Positions 7,938 to 15,659 of a stretch of DNA of 64,000 nucleotides are shown piece by piece. The DNA is from Methylobacterium marchantiae (GTDB taxonomy: Bacteria; Pseudomonadota; Alphaproteobacteria; Rhizobiales; Beijerinckiaceae). Under the pieces are notes generated by a model, which ran no database searches, had not been told where the DNA came from, and was given only the letters and a program-made list of their open reading frames with translations. Numbering within the stretch: position 1 is the first letter of the stretch; each line of letters begins with the position of its first letter. Location: the NCBI RefSeq assembly GCF_022179405.1, contig NZ_BPQT01000009.1, forward strand, positions 1 through 64,000, in the 5' to 3' direction. The position numbers were made by a program, and so were the translations under genes.

Positions 7938-10643
7938 TCAGGCGGCTTTGGGAAGACTGACGATGTCGATCTCGCCGAGCGCCGCGATCAGCCCGCTACG
8001 GTCGAACTTCGCCACCAGGTCCAGGATCGACAACGCGCGCGCCCGCTCGACGGCATCGACGCCGATGGCGCCGGACAGGCCGATGACCGGAAGCCGGGAA
8101 AGGCGTTCGTCACCTTTGCGCATGGCGGCCACGAGGTCGAAGCCGTTGCGGCCGGGCATTTCGAGGTCGCACACGACCACGTCGATCCGGCCACTGCCCA
8201 TCAGCGTGGTGAGGGCCGCCTCGGCGCTGCCGGCAGTGATCACATTGTAGCCGGCGGCTTTGAGGACCGGGCTCAGCATGTCCCGGAAAAAGGCCGAGTC
8301 GTCCACGAGAAGCAGGGTTGCGTTGCGCTTCTCGGGCTTGCGTGTTCCGCGTGCCCAATCGTCGTAGGCCAGCGGCAGGAAGTGCGCGATGTTGATGATC
8401 TCGGTCGCACGGCCACGCAGGACTGCGGATCCGATTAGATCCGAACGTTCGGCGGCGATTTCCACGTTGAGACGTTCCTCGACAATGTCGACGATCTCGT
8501 CGACCACGAGCCCCATCGCCCGCTCGCCATCCGAGAACACCACCAGGGCCTGGGTCCCCTCGCTGCGGATCTCGATGGACGGATCGGCAGGGACGAGCGG
8601 CATGAGCCGGCCGCGGTACTGAATCAGCGGACGGCCGCCGACCCACTCGATCTTGGTCGCATCGATCTCCTCGAGGCGGGTGACCAGGGAGAGCGGGACA
8701 GCCTTGAAACTGCCTCCGCCGCCCTTGAAGACCAGCAGCGTCGCCTTGGCATCTGCAGCGTCCACTTCCTCGACTTCGACCTCAGCCGGAATGGCCCCGG
8801 ACTGCGCGCCCTGGCTGACTTGGCGTGCGATGCCGTTGGGATCGACGATCAGCACCACCGCGCCGTCGCCGAGGATGGTGTTGCCGGCAAAGAGCGCCAG
8901 ATGGCGCAGTTTCGACGACATCGGCTTCACGACGATCTCCTCCGTATGGAAGACCTCGTCGACGAGAATTCCGAATCGCTGACGACCGACTTGGGCGACG
9001 ACCACGAAACCAGAATCGATGGTCTCGGCATTGTCCTTCTGACCGAGAACCCCGGTCATGGTCACGATCGGGAGCAAGCGTTCGCGCAAGCGCAGCACCG
9101 GCGAACCGTTGATGCGCTCCACCGTCTGGGCGGTGGCCTTGTCGACGCGGACGAGTTCCAGCACTGCCACCTGCGGCACGGCGTAGCGAAGATCGCCGGC
9201 CTTGACGATGAGGGCCGCGATGATCGCCAGCGTCAGCGGGATCTTGATGGTGAAGGTGGTGCCACGGCCGAGCTGCGTGTTGATGTCGATGACACCGCCG
9301 ATCAGCTCGATATTGGTCTTGACGACGTCCATGCCGACGCCGCGGCCGGACACCGAGGTGACCGCCTTGGCGGTGGAGAAACCCGGATGGAAGATGAACT
9401 TCGCCACCTGGGCGTCGGTCATCTTGTCGATATCGGCCTGGCTGGCGACGTTGCGCTCCACCGCCTTGCGACGGATAGCGGAGAGATCAAGGCCCTTTCC
9501 ATCGTCGGCGATCTCGATCGTGATTGTGCCGCCCTCGTGGTAGGCGGACAGGCGGATCGTGCCGCGCGCCGGCTTGCCGGCGGATTTACGGTCGGCGGCG
9601 GACTCGATGCCGTGATCGGCCGAGTTGCGCACCATGTGGGTGAGCGGGTCCTTAATGACCTCGAGGACCTGGCGGTCGAGTTCGGTCTCGGCACCGCTCA
9701 TGATGAGCTCGATCTGCTTGCCGAGTTCGGACGACAGGTCGCGGACCACGCGCGGCAGCTTCTGCCAGGCATTGCCGATCGGCTGCATGCGCGTCTTCAT
9801 GACGCCTTCCTGCAACTCTGCCGTCACATGACTCAAGCGCTGCAGAGGAACCTTATAGGTCGAATCGTCGTGGCGACGGGCGATTTCGAGGAGCTGGTTC
9901 CGGGTCAGGACGAGCTCGGAGACCATCGTCATGAGATGCTCGAGGGTATCCACGTTGACGCGGATGCTCTGGACCTTAGAGACAGCGGCCTCGGACTCGC
10001 CGCTGGAGCCGTCCGCCGCAGGCTTGCGGTTTGATGAGCTCTTTGACGGCGATGCCTCTTCCACGAATGCGACTGGCTCGGGTTCCGGCATCGTCAGTTC
10101 GGGCATGGCGACCGGTGCCGTCGCTGCCGCGACAGGTCCGAACTCATCCGGACCTTCGGCTTCGAGGAAGGCGCGCTCCAGATCGTCGAGGGAGACTTCG
10201 CCCGGCTTCAGCTCGCGCGCCACAGGGTCGGGAAGCTTGACTTCCATTTGGAGCGCCGGCGCCACATGCGGGGCCGACGACATGGCATCGAGAGCGTTGA
10301 TCAGGTCGTCATCACTGCCGGTCGGCTCGGAGCCGGTGGTTTCCAGGTCGGCGAGAATTTGCTTAAGCCGGTCGAGCGTCACGAGGATCAGACTGACGGC
10401 GGGGCTGCTGACCGGCATTCCGTCTCGGAACTGGCCCATCAGCGTCTCGGCCGCGTGAGCCAGCGCTTCGAGGCGCGGTAGGCCGAGGAACCCGCACGTC
10501 CCCTTGATCGTGTGCACGAGGCGGAAGATATTCCGTAGGATCGTCTGGTTGTTCGGGTCCTGCTCGAAGCGGACGAGTTCGGCGTCCACGGTATCGAGAT
10601 GCTCGGCGCTCTCGGTTAGAAACTCACGCAGCAAGTCATCCAT
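7938..10643 (-). CDS. cheA: Hybrid chemotaxis histidine kinase CheA with C-terminal receiver
   Basis: A 901-residue kinase. The Hpt domain (1-105) has phospho-accepting His44 in RLVHTIKGTCGF. After a proline/acidic linker (120-235) with no evident P2 domain come the dimerisation helices (from about 240), the ATPase domain with MVRNSADHGIE, EIADDGKGLD and GRGVGMDVV, and a first CheW-like domain. A second CheW-like segment (containing ALVVFSDGERAMGLVVDEIV) and a receiver (from ATLLLVDDSAFF, phospho-Asp in VVCDLEMPGRNG) complete the protein. The built-in receiver may act as a phosphate sink. Start at MDDLLREF, the usual CheA beginning. First of the che genes after chpT. Confidence 0.96.
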   Translation of the reverse strand: MDDLLREFLTESAEHLDTVDAELVRFEQDPNNQTILRNIFRLVHTIKGTCGFLGLPRLEALAHAAETLMGQFRDGMPVSSPAVSLILVTLDRLKQILADLETTGSEPTGSDDDLINALDAMSSAPHVAPALQMEVKLPDPVARELKPGEVSLDDLERAFLEAEGPDEFGPVAAATAPVAMPELTMPEPEPVAFVEEASPSKSSSNRKPAADGSSGESEAAVSKVQSIRVNVDTLEHLMTMVSELVLTRNQLLEIARRHDDSTYKVPLQRLSHVTAELQEGVMKTRMQPIGNAWQKLPRVVRDLSSELGKQIELIMSGAETELDRQVLEVIKDPLTHMVRNSADHGIESAADRKSAGKPARGTIRLSAYHEGGTITIEIADDGKGLDLSAIRRKAVERNVASQADIDKMTDAQVAKFIFHPGFSTAKAVTSVSGRGVGMDVVKTNIELIGGVIDINTQLGRGTTFTIKIPLTLAIIAALIVKAGDLRYAVPQVAVLELVRVDKATAQTVERINGSPVLRLRERLLPIVTMTGVLGQKDNAETIDSGFVVVAQVGRQRFGILVDEVFHTEEIVVKPMSSKLRHLALFAGNTILGDGAVVLIVDPNGIARQVSQGAQSGAIPAEVEVEEVDAADAKATLLVFKGGGGSFKAVPLSLVTRLEEIDATKIEWVGGRPLIQYRGRLMPLVPADPSIEIRSEGTQALVVFSDGERAMGLVVDEIVDIVEERLNVEIAAERSDLIGSAVLRGRATEIINIAHFLPLAYDDWARGTRKPEKRNATLLLVDDSAFFRDMLSPVLKAAGYNVITAGSAEAALTTLMGSGRIDVVVCDLEMPGRNGFDLVAAMRKGDERLSRLPVIGLSGAIGVDAVERARALSILDLVAKFDRSGLIAALGEIDIVSLPKAA

Positions 10644-10736
10644 GAGAGGCACTCGGTCCAAACGCGCACTAGGTCTGTGCAAGTTCGATCTTGAGGCCGA
10701 TCGGTTAGTGAACTGTTTCGATAGAGAGACAAATCC

Positions 10737-10778
10737 GAAAGTCGTGGCAGGAACTGCATCAGTCCTGCCGCGACTTTC
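10737..10778 (-). terminator. Long hairpin between chpT and cheA
   Basis: A 16-bp inverted repeat (GAAAGTCGTGGCAGGA and its near-complement, one G-T wobble) with a 10-nt loop, starting 11 bp after the chpT stop on the minus strand. No strong T-tract follows on that strand, so it may be a partial terminator or mRNA processing/stability element separating chpT from the che genes. Confidence 0.6.
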
Positions 10779-10788
10779 AGATTCTTAA

Positions 10789-11523
10789 TCAGGCGAGCGA
10801 GGTTTCCGGTGGCTCGCTATCGGATGGACGTGTGTCCTCCACGGGCTGTCTGGCGGGCGCGACGGTCGGTTCGACGCTGACGGCGACGGGCTCCGCGTCG
10901 ATCGTCACTTCGTCGCCCTCGATACGGAAGCGGACATTCATCGCGGCCGCGCGTGCCACGAGCCCGGCATAGAAGGGCAGGATACTGTGTGCATCGACGG
11001 AGCCGTTCTCCGGCGTTCCCGCTATCAGATCCTCCACATGGGGCGGAATGCGGGCGTGCGAGCCTTTCGACTTGATGACGATGGTAGGGGCCTCGCCGTC
11101 GCCGCGTACGACCACGTCGATCAGGCCGCCGCGGGGTATGGTGCTGGTGGCGATCATGACGAGGTTGAGCAGGAGCTTGACCTTGTTCTTCGGATAGAGC
11201 GCCTGCGGCGCACTCCATGTCAGTTGGGTCTTCTCGTCGCCGAACATTCCCCGTGACACCTTCTCGGCATCGGCCAGATCGATGGACGCTCCGGCAGAGC
11301 CGGCAGCGCCGAACGCGATACGGGCGAACTGCAACCGCGCCGAAGCCTGTTTCGCGCTCTTGCCGATGAGTTCCAGGGCGAACTCCCGCATCGAGGTGTC
11401 GCTCTCGTCCTCGAGGACTTCGAGCCCGTTCACGATGGCGCCGACGGGACTGATGACATCGTGACAGACGCGCGAGCAGAGCAACGCGGAGAGATCGAGG
11501 GAATCGAGATCGACGGGGGTCAT
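10789..11523 (-). CDS. chpT: Histidine phosphotransferase ChpT
   Basis: A 244-residue protein whose first part (from MTPVDLDSLDLSALLCSRVC) carries the ChpT signature CHDVISPVGAIVNGLEVL with phospho-His21. A degenerate kinase-like ATPase fold follows. ChpT shuttles phosphate from the hybrid kinase CckA to CtrA and CpdR, so it couples cell-cycle sensing to CtrA encoded 6.6 kb away. The C-terminal 40 residues are a Pro/Thr/Val-rich tail. The open frame extends far upstream, over cysQ on the other strand, but the ATG at 11523 fits the family. It is divergent from cysQ; a long hairpin separates it from cheA. Confidence 0.9.
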   Translation of the reverse strand: MTPVDLDSLDLSALLCSRVCHDVISPVGAIVNGLEVLEDESDTSMREFALELIGKSAKQASARLQFARIAFGAAGSAGASIDLADAEKVSRGMFGDEKTQLTWSAPQALYPKNKVKLLLNLVMIATSTIPRGGLIDVVVRGDGEAPTIVIKSKGSHARIPPHVEDLIAGTPENGSVDAHSILPFYAGLVARAAAMNVRFRIEGDEVTIDAEPVAVSVEPTVAPARQPVEDTRPSDSEPPETSLA

Positions 11524-11669
11524 CGTGCTCTCCGCACAGGGCAATGGATGGGCCGCCATAACGGCCGGTCCGTCGGTTTCGAGATACGAAACCGCTTGAG
11601 GACGGCACCGATAGACGGCACCGGATGCTTTGAAAAGCGATGCGACGAGTGCGTAGAACGCTTTGAAGC

Positions 11670-11683
11670 CGACTCTAGAGTCG
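11670..11683. promoter_or_regulatory. Perfect 14-bp palindrome with two GANTC sites
   Basis: CGACTCTAGAGTCG is a perfect palindrome containing GACTC (11671-11675) and GAGTC (11678-11682), both CcrM methylation sites. It lies in the divergent chpT/cysQ intergenic region, 147 bp upstream of chpT and 33 bp before the cysQ start. Confidence 0.5.
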
Positions 11684-11715
11684 ACAAGGCGCGGCTCGCA
11701 AGGCAAGACTTTCCT

Positions 11716-12588
11716 ATGCCCCTCGATCCGCGGATGCGCGACAGCATCGCGACGACATTGACCGACATCGCCTGCGAGGCCGGAGACATTCTCCGGCGAC
11801 ATCACGGTGGTGATTGTCCGCACGTGCTCAAGCCGGATGGGACGCCATCGAGCGAAGCGGACATCGAATCTGAGAAGCTCATCCTCGATGCTCTGAGGCG
11901 GCACTATCCGACGATTCCGATCATTTCCGAGGAGTCGACGTATGATCTTCCTCCTTCGGAGCTGTTCTTCCTCGTCGATCCGCTCGACGGAACGCGGGAT
12001 TTTCTGGCGGGAAATCCGGATTACAGCGTCAATATCTGCCTGATCGAGGGCCACCGTCCGGTGGCCTCCGCGGTGGCCGCCCCCGGCATCGGCCGCGTCT
12101 GGGGAGCGGGCGTCACCGCCTTCGAGGCGGCGATCCACCGCGGGCGGCCGATGAGCCGGAACGCGATTCGCGTACGGAAAGTGCCGGAGGACGGGCTCGT
12201 GGCACTGGTCAGCCGGCGGCACGGCGACACCGAAACGGAGGCCTGCCTCGCCGGATTGCCCATCGGACAACGCCGCGGCGTCGCCTCGGCCCTCAAATTC
12301 TGCCTCATCGCCTCGGGCGAGGCCGATATCTACGTCCGCTGCGGTCCGACCATGGAATGGGACACCGCAGCCGGAGATCACGTCCTGACCAGTGCCGGGG
12401 GGTGCGTCATCGTGCCGTCGGGACGCGCGATCACCTACGGCCAGTACAGGATTTTCTATCGCAACGGCCCCTTCGCCGCCCTCGGCGATCCGAGTTACAC
12501 GAGCCGCCTCGGCCTACCGGATCGAGGGCCTGTTCTAAGCCCGATCCGGAAGGGATATTCGGGTGATTCAACGCCTCCTCCGGCCTGA
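11716..12588 (+). CDS. cysQ: 3'(2'),5'-bisphosphate nucleotidase CysQ (inositol monophosphatase family)
   Basis: A 290-residue Mg-dependent phosphatase of the IMPase superfamily. The first metal-binding motif is ISEES (around residue 75) and the second is FLVDPLDGTRDFLAGNPDYS, with the third near MEWDTAAGDHVL. The DGTRDF (rather than DGTxNF) and the WDTAAG block favour CysQ, which hydrolyses 3'-phosphoadenosine 5'-phosphate produced in sulfate assimilation. Start at MPLDPRMRDSI, the first ATG aligned with the family; an open frame continues upstream without support. It is divergent from chpT. An inositol-monophosphatase role cannot be fully excluded. Confidence 0.88.
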   Translation: MPLDPRMRDSIATTLTDIACEAGDILRRHHGGDCPHVLKPDGTPSSEADIESEKLILDALRRHYPTIPIISEESTYDLPPSELFFLVDPLDGTRDFLAGNPDYSVNICLIEGHRPVASAVAAPGIGRVWGAGVTAFEAAIHRGRPMSRNAIRVRKVPEDGLVALVSRRHGDTETEACLAGLPIGQRRGVASALKFCLIASGEADIYVRCGPTMEWDTAAGDHVLTSAGGCVIVPSGRAITYGQYRIFYRNGPFAALGDPSYTSRLGLPDRGPVLSPIRKGYSGDSTPPPA

Positions 12589-12603
12589 TTGCGAGAGGCG
12601 ACG

Positions 12604-13092
12604 TCAGGGCGCCGCTCCGTCGTCGGTGAGAATCCGCAGGGCCGGCCATTTCGCCTCCGCCGCCGCGACGATGGCCGGCGATCCCAGGACCGTCGAACGA
12701 TGGTCGCCGTTGCGGAAGAGGTAGAGCCCCTCCCCCGCCGGTCCGGGAAGGATCGCGAAGACCGACGTATCCGTATCCACCAGCCGGCCCTCGACCACGC
12801 CGATCGGATCGTAGCCGCCGAGACGCGGAGCATAGGTGGACGGCGCATCGCGGAAGGCGGCGAGGTTTCCCGCCCTGGAGAATCGCCACGTCCGGCCCCT
12901 CCAGACCCATTCGAAGGCCGGTCGACCTGGCAGCGGCTGCCCCTCGGGATCGAGGAAGTAGCTCACGGCGTCGAACCCGTTGAGGGCGATCAGACCTTGC
13001 CCGGCCAGGGATGGACCGGGTGCGGGCAGGCACGAGGCCAGCACGGCCCCGGCGAGGTTACGCCGCGTTAACCCTATCATGCGGTACTTCAT
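12604..13092 (-). CDS. YHS-domain exported protein
   Basis: A 162-residue protein with a signal region that looks Tat-like (LTRRNLAGAVLA) and also contains a possible lipobox (LASC). The mature part reads ALNGFDAVSYFLDPEGQPLPG and RAFRDAPSTYAPRLGGYDP-type sequence, the layout of small secreted YHS-domain proteins. In most of these the GGYC cysteine is a candidate metal ligand; here it is Asp (GGYDPIG). Function of the family is unknown, possibly metal binding. An internal ATG four codons later (13080) is an alternative start. It is convergent with cysQ and divergent from the DUF1134 gene. Confidence 0.75.
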   Translation of the reverse strand: MKYRMIGLTRRNLAGAVLASCLPAPGPSLAGQGLIALNGFDAVSYFLDPEGQPLPGRPAFEWVWRGRTWRFSRAGNLAAFRDAPSTYAPRLGGYDPIGVVEGRLVDTDTSVFAILPGPAGEGLYLFRNGDHRSTVLGSPAIVAAAEAKWPALRILTDDGAAP

Positions 13093-13179
13093 GCTGTACT
13101 CGTCGGTACGCGGGCTCGTGACTCCGCCTCTCCCGGCTCGGAAATGTCCGGCCGGGGAGAATGTGGGCGAAGAGGCCGG

Positions 13180-13848
13180 ATGTCGAACGTTGGTTGGGCG
13201 AACATGGTGCTCCGGATGACAGATCCCTCGACTCCCCTCGCCTCACCGGCCGAACCCGCCTCGCTCTCCGTCCGGCGTCGCACCCTCGTCCTCGGTGCCG
13301 CCGCTGCCTGCCTGCTGGCCGGCGCGTCCATCGGCCCCGCCGCCGCTTTCGAAGAAGGTCCTCCCGGCCGGTTCCGGCCCGCCGAGATCGTGGATAACGG
13401 CCACAAGTTTTTCGGCTCCATGTCGCGCGGCCTCGCCCTCACCGTCGAGGAGGCGACGCGCCGCTGGGGCGAGCCCAACGGCTACATCCTCGGCCAGGAA
13501 GCCTCCGGCGCCATCGTCGGCGGCGTCCGCTACGGCGAGGGCACGCTCTATACCCGCAATGCCGGGCAGCGCCGGATCTACTGGCAGGGTCCGTCCATCG
13601 GTTTCGATGTCGGCGGCGATGGCGATCGCACGATGATGCTTCTCTACAACATGCCGTCGGTCGCTGGTCTCTATCGCCGCTTCGGCGGCCTCGACGGCTC
13701 GGCCTATTTCATCGGCGGGTTCGGCATGACGGCAGTGACCAACGACGGAATGGTCGTAGTGCCGATCCGGACCGGCGTCGGCGCACGGCTCGGCATCAAT
13801 GTCGGCTACCTGAAGTTCACCTCGAAGCCGACCTGGAACCCGTTCTGA
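13180..13848 (+). CDS. DUF1134 / EipA-family envelope protein
   Basis: A 222-residue exported protein. An Arg-rich N-region (VRRRTLVLG) and hydrophobic segment ending GPAAA form the signal peptide. The mature part starts with FEEGPPG and contains FFGSMSRGLA, GRRIYWQGPSIGFDVGGDGD-like and LYNMPSVAGLYRRFGG blocks characteristic of DUF1134. The Brucella homologue EipA is a periplasmic beta-barrel-like lipid-chamber protein needed for envelope integrity. The start is uncertain: ATGs at 13180 (preceded by GAAGAGG), 13204 and 13216 are all in frame. It stands alone on the plus strand. Confidence 0.82.
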   Translation: MSNVGWANMVLRMTDPSTPLASPAEPASLSVRRRTLVLGAAAACLLAGASIGPAAAFEEGPPGRFRPAEIVDNGHKFFGSMSRGLALTVEEATRRWGEPNGYILGQEASGAIVGGVRYGEGTLYTRNAGQRRIYWQGPSIGFDVGGDGDRTMMLLYNMPSVAGLYRRFGGLDGSAYFIGGFGMTAVTNDGMVVVPIRTGVGARLGINVGYLKFTSKPTWNPF

Positions 13849-13969
13849 TCCGCGGGCAGGGCTCGTCGGATATCCTTCAAAGGATTGGTCTCGCCCGGCG
13901 GAAATGGTCTAAAGACGTGGGCGGCGCGGTCTGCCCGGCCGCTCCAGGGATCAGGATGAGCATTCCCGC

Positions 13970-14713
13970 GTGATCGAAACGGTGATGATCTTCGCGCTCG
14001 GCTTCCTCGCGGCAAGCCTGTGCGCCCTCATGGTGCTGCCCGCCGTGAGTGCCCGGGCGACCCGCCTCGCCAAACGCCGGCTCGAAGGTCTCGTGCCCCT
14101 CTCCGCTTCCGAGATCGCGGCCGAGAAGGATTATCTGCGGGCGCGGTTCGCGGTCATCCAGCGGCGCCTGGAGCGCAAGGTCGAGGCGGCGCGTGCCAAC
14201 CGGCACGCGGATATGGCCGCCATCGGCGCGAGGACCCTCGAGATCGCCGCCCTGGCGCGAGGCGTGGAGGAACGCGAGGCCGCCCTCGCCTCCGCGCGCG
14301 CGACCCTCGACGGCGTCGAGCAGGATCTGCACACGGCCCGCGCGGAGGGCACCCTCAGCCTCGCGACCCTCGAAATCCTCGAGAACGCGCATCGCGACCT
14401 TCTCGACGACGTGCACGCCCTGCGCGCGGCGAAAGCGTCGTTGGATACGGTCGAGCGGGAATCCCTTGTCGATGACGTCGCGGGTGATGTCGACCGGGAT
14501 CTGCCGGCACGCTACGCGGCGCTCCTCGCCGAATGCGAGGCCCTGCGGTCGGCCAAGGCGACACCCGACGAGGAGATCGCAGAGCTTCGCCTGCGTATCG
14601 TCGAAGTGGCGGATTCCCTGCTTCGCCAGAATCGGCTCCCCTCCGTGGAAGCCTTCGCCATGCCGGGCTCGCAGGCCGGCTCGGTCCCTCGGAAACAGAC
14701 CGAACCCGTCTGA
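13970..14713 (+). CDS. Membrane-anchored coiled-coil protein, unknown function
   Basis: A 247-residue protein with one N-terminal membrane helix (IFALGFLAASLCALMVLP) followed by a long charged helical region (residues 30-220) rich in Ala, Glu and Arg, strongly suggestive of coiled coil. The stretch KRRLEGLVPLSASEIAAEKD just after the membrane segment looks conserved in Hyphomicrobiales proteins I recall but has no assigned function. The start is GTG at 13970; a nearby ATG at 13955 is in another frame and stops at once, and an in-frame ATG follows at 13985. Possibly a cell-envelope or division-associated scaffold, but this is a guess. Confidence 0.7.
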   Translation: MIETVMIFALGFLAASLCALMVLPAVSARATRLAKRRLEGLVPLSASEIAAEKDYLRARFAVIQRRLERKVEAARANRHADMAAIGARTLEIAALARGVEEREAALASARATLDGVEQDLHTARAEGTLSLATLEILENAHRDLLDDVHALRAAKASLDTVERESLVDDVAGDVDRDLPARYAALLAECEALRSAKATPDEEIAELRLRIVEVADSLLRQNRLPSVEAFAMPGSQAGSVPRKQTEPV

Positions 14714-14872
14714 GATGGCGGCGGACGTCGAAGGCACCATTGCGGGCTGCGGAAGGTGTGGCGTAGAAGCCGCGTTCTTCATGGGATGACCACCGACGTG
14801 CCTTGTTTCGACCACGCATAGGCATCATCGGGTTCGTCACATCCTCACTGTCTGAGACGGATCGCGTTCCCT

Positions 14873-15145
14873 ATGGCTTTCAAGTCGACTTCGCTTGCTC
14901 TCGCTCTCGCCGTCATGGCCACGCTCTCGTCGGCAGCGGCATTTGCCCAAGCCGCCCCCCAGACCAAGCGCGGGAACGAGACGCTCAAGAAATACTGCAC
15001 CGGCGATTACCTGACCTATTGCGGCAACCTCTCGCCGGACGATCCGGCCATGGACAAGTGCTTCCAGACGAACTGGACCAAGCTGTCCGAGAATTGCCGT
15101 CGCGCCATCGATGCCTACGAGAAGACCCCCGGCAAGAAGGGCTGA
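14873..15145 (+). CDS. Small exported four-cysteine protein
   Basis: A 90-residue protein with a Sec signal peptide (cleavage near AFAQA). The mature ~65 residues contain four cysteines (C-x7-C-x12-C-x11-C) in the segment from KKYCTGDYLTYC to LSENCRRAI, resembling the short cysteine-rich repeats found in small periplasmic proteins of rhizobia and methylobacteria. Two disulfides are likely. It ends in a basic KTPGKKG tail. It is a single gene upstream of the lptM-lysA pair. Function unknown. Confidence 0.75.
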   Translation: MAFKSTSLALALAVMATLSSAAAFAQAAPQTKRGNETLKKYCTGDYLTYCGNLSPDDPAMDKCFQTNWTKLSENCRRAIDAYEKTPGKKG

Positions 15146-15258
15146 GCCCGAAGACTGAGGCGTCCTCGCCTCAGGCGACACAAAGCGTAGCCGTTGCGCT
15201 CGCATCGGCGAGAAGCAGCGGCTATGATGCCGCCGCCTGAGGTTCCGGACCCGCGTTG

Positions 15259-15564
15259 ATGTTGCTTCGTTCCCGACTGACGTTGATCCTCGTTCTGGGC
15301 TGCGTCGCCCTCGCCGGGGCCGGCTGCGGCCGCCGCGGGGCGCTGCAAGCCCCCGATACACGTGCTCCGGTGCCGACTGGCGGGTTGGGGCTCGGCGGGC
15401 CCGTGGCGGATGCGACGGCAGTGGGCGAAGGGGACGACCTCGATCCCACGGCCATCGCCGGGACGCCGCAGGCCATCGTCGAGGCTCCGGTGCAGACGAC
15501 CAGGGGCGCCAAGCGCGGCTACACCATCCCGAAGAAGCCCTTCATCCTCGACCCGCTCCTGTAA
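15259..15564 (+). CDS. LptM-like small lipoprotein upstream of lysA
   Basis: A 101-residue predicted lipoprotein. The signal segment ends LAGAGC followed by GRRGALQAP, the Gly-Arg-Arg-Gly pattern after the lipidated cysteine that marks LptM/YifL-type lipoproteins, which in E. coli assist maturation of the LptD/E translocon. As in many proteobacteria it lies immediately before lysA (95 bp). The C-terminus ends with a conserved-looking KRGYTIPKKPFILDPLL. The ATG at 15259 is used; a TTG directly precedes it. Alphaproteobacterial members are longer than E. coli LptM (67), so functional equivalence is inferred. Confidence 0.75.
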   Translation: MLLRSRLTLILVLGCVALAGAGCGRRGALQAPDTRAPVPTGGLGLGGPVADATAVGEGDDLDPTAIAGTPQAIVEAPVQTTRGAKRGYTIPKKPFILDPLL

Positions 15565-15659
15565 GAGGTCGGTCCGCCCGACGTCGGTTCGAGAGTCCGC
15601 GTCCAGCAGATCGTCCGCTCAAGGCTCGCGTCCCGAGCTTCGTGCCCCAAGGCCCGCCG

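Noticed and set aside
11524-12381. Upstream extension of the chpT reading frame
   Set aside because: The upstream part lies antisense to cysQ and lacks ChpT similarity; the ATG at 11523 gives the family length.
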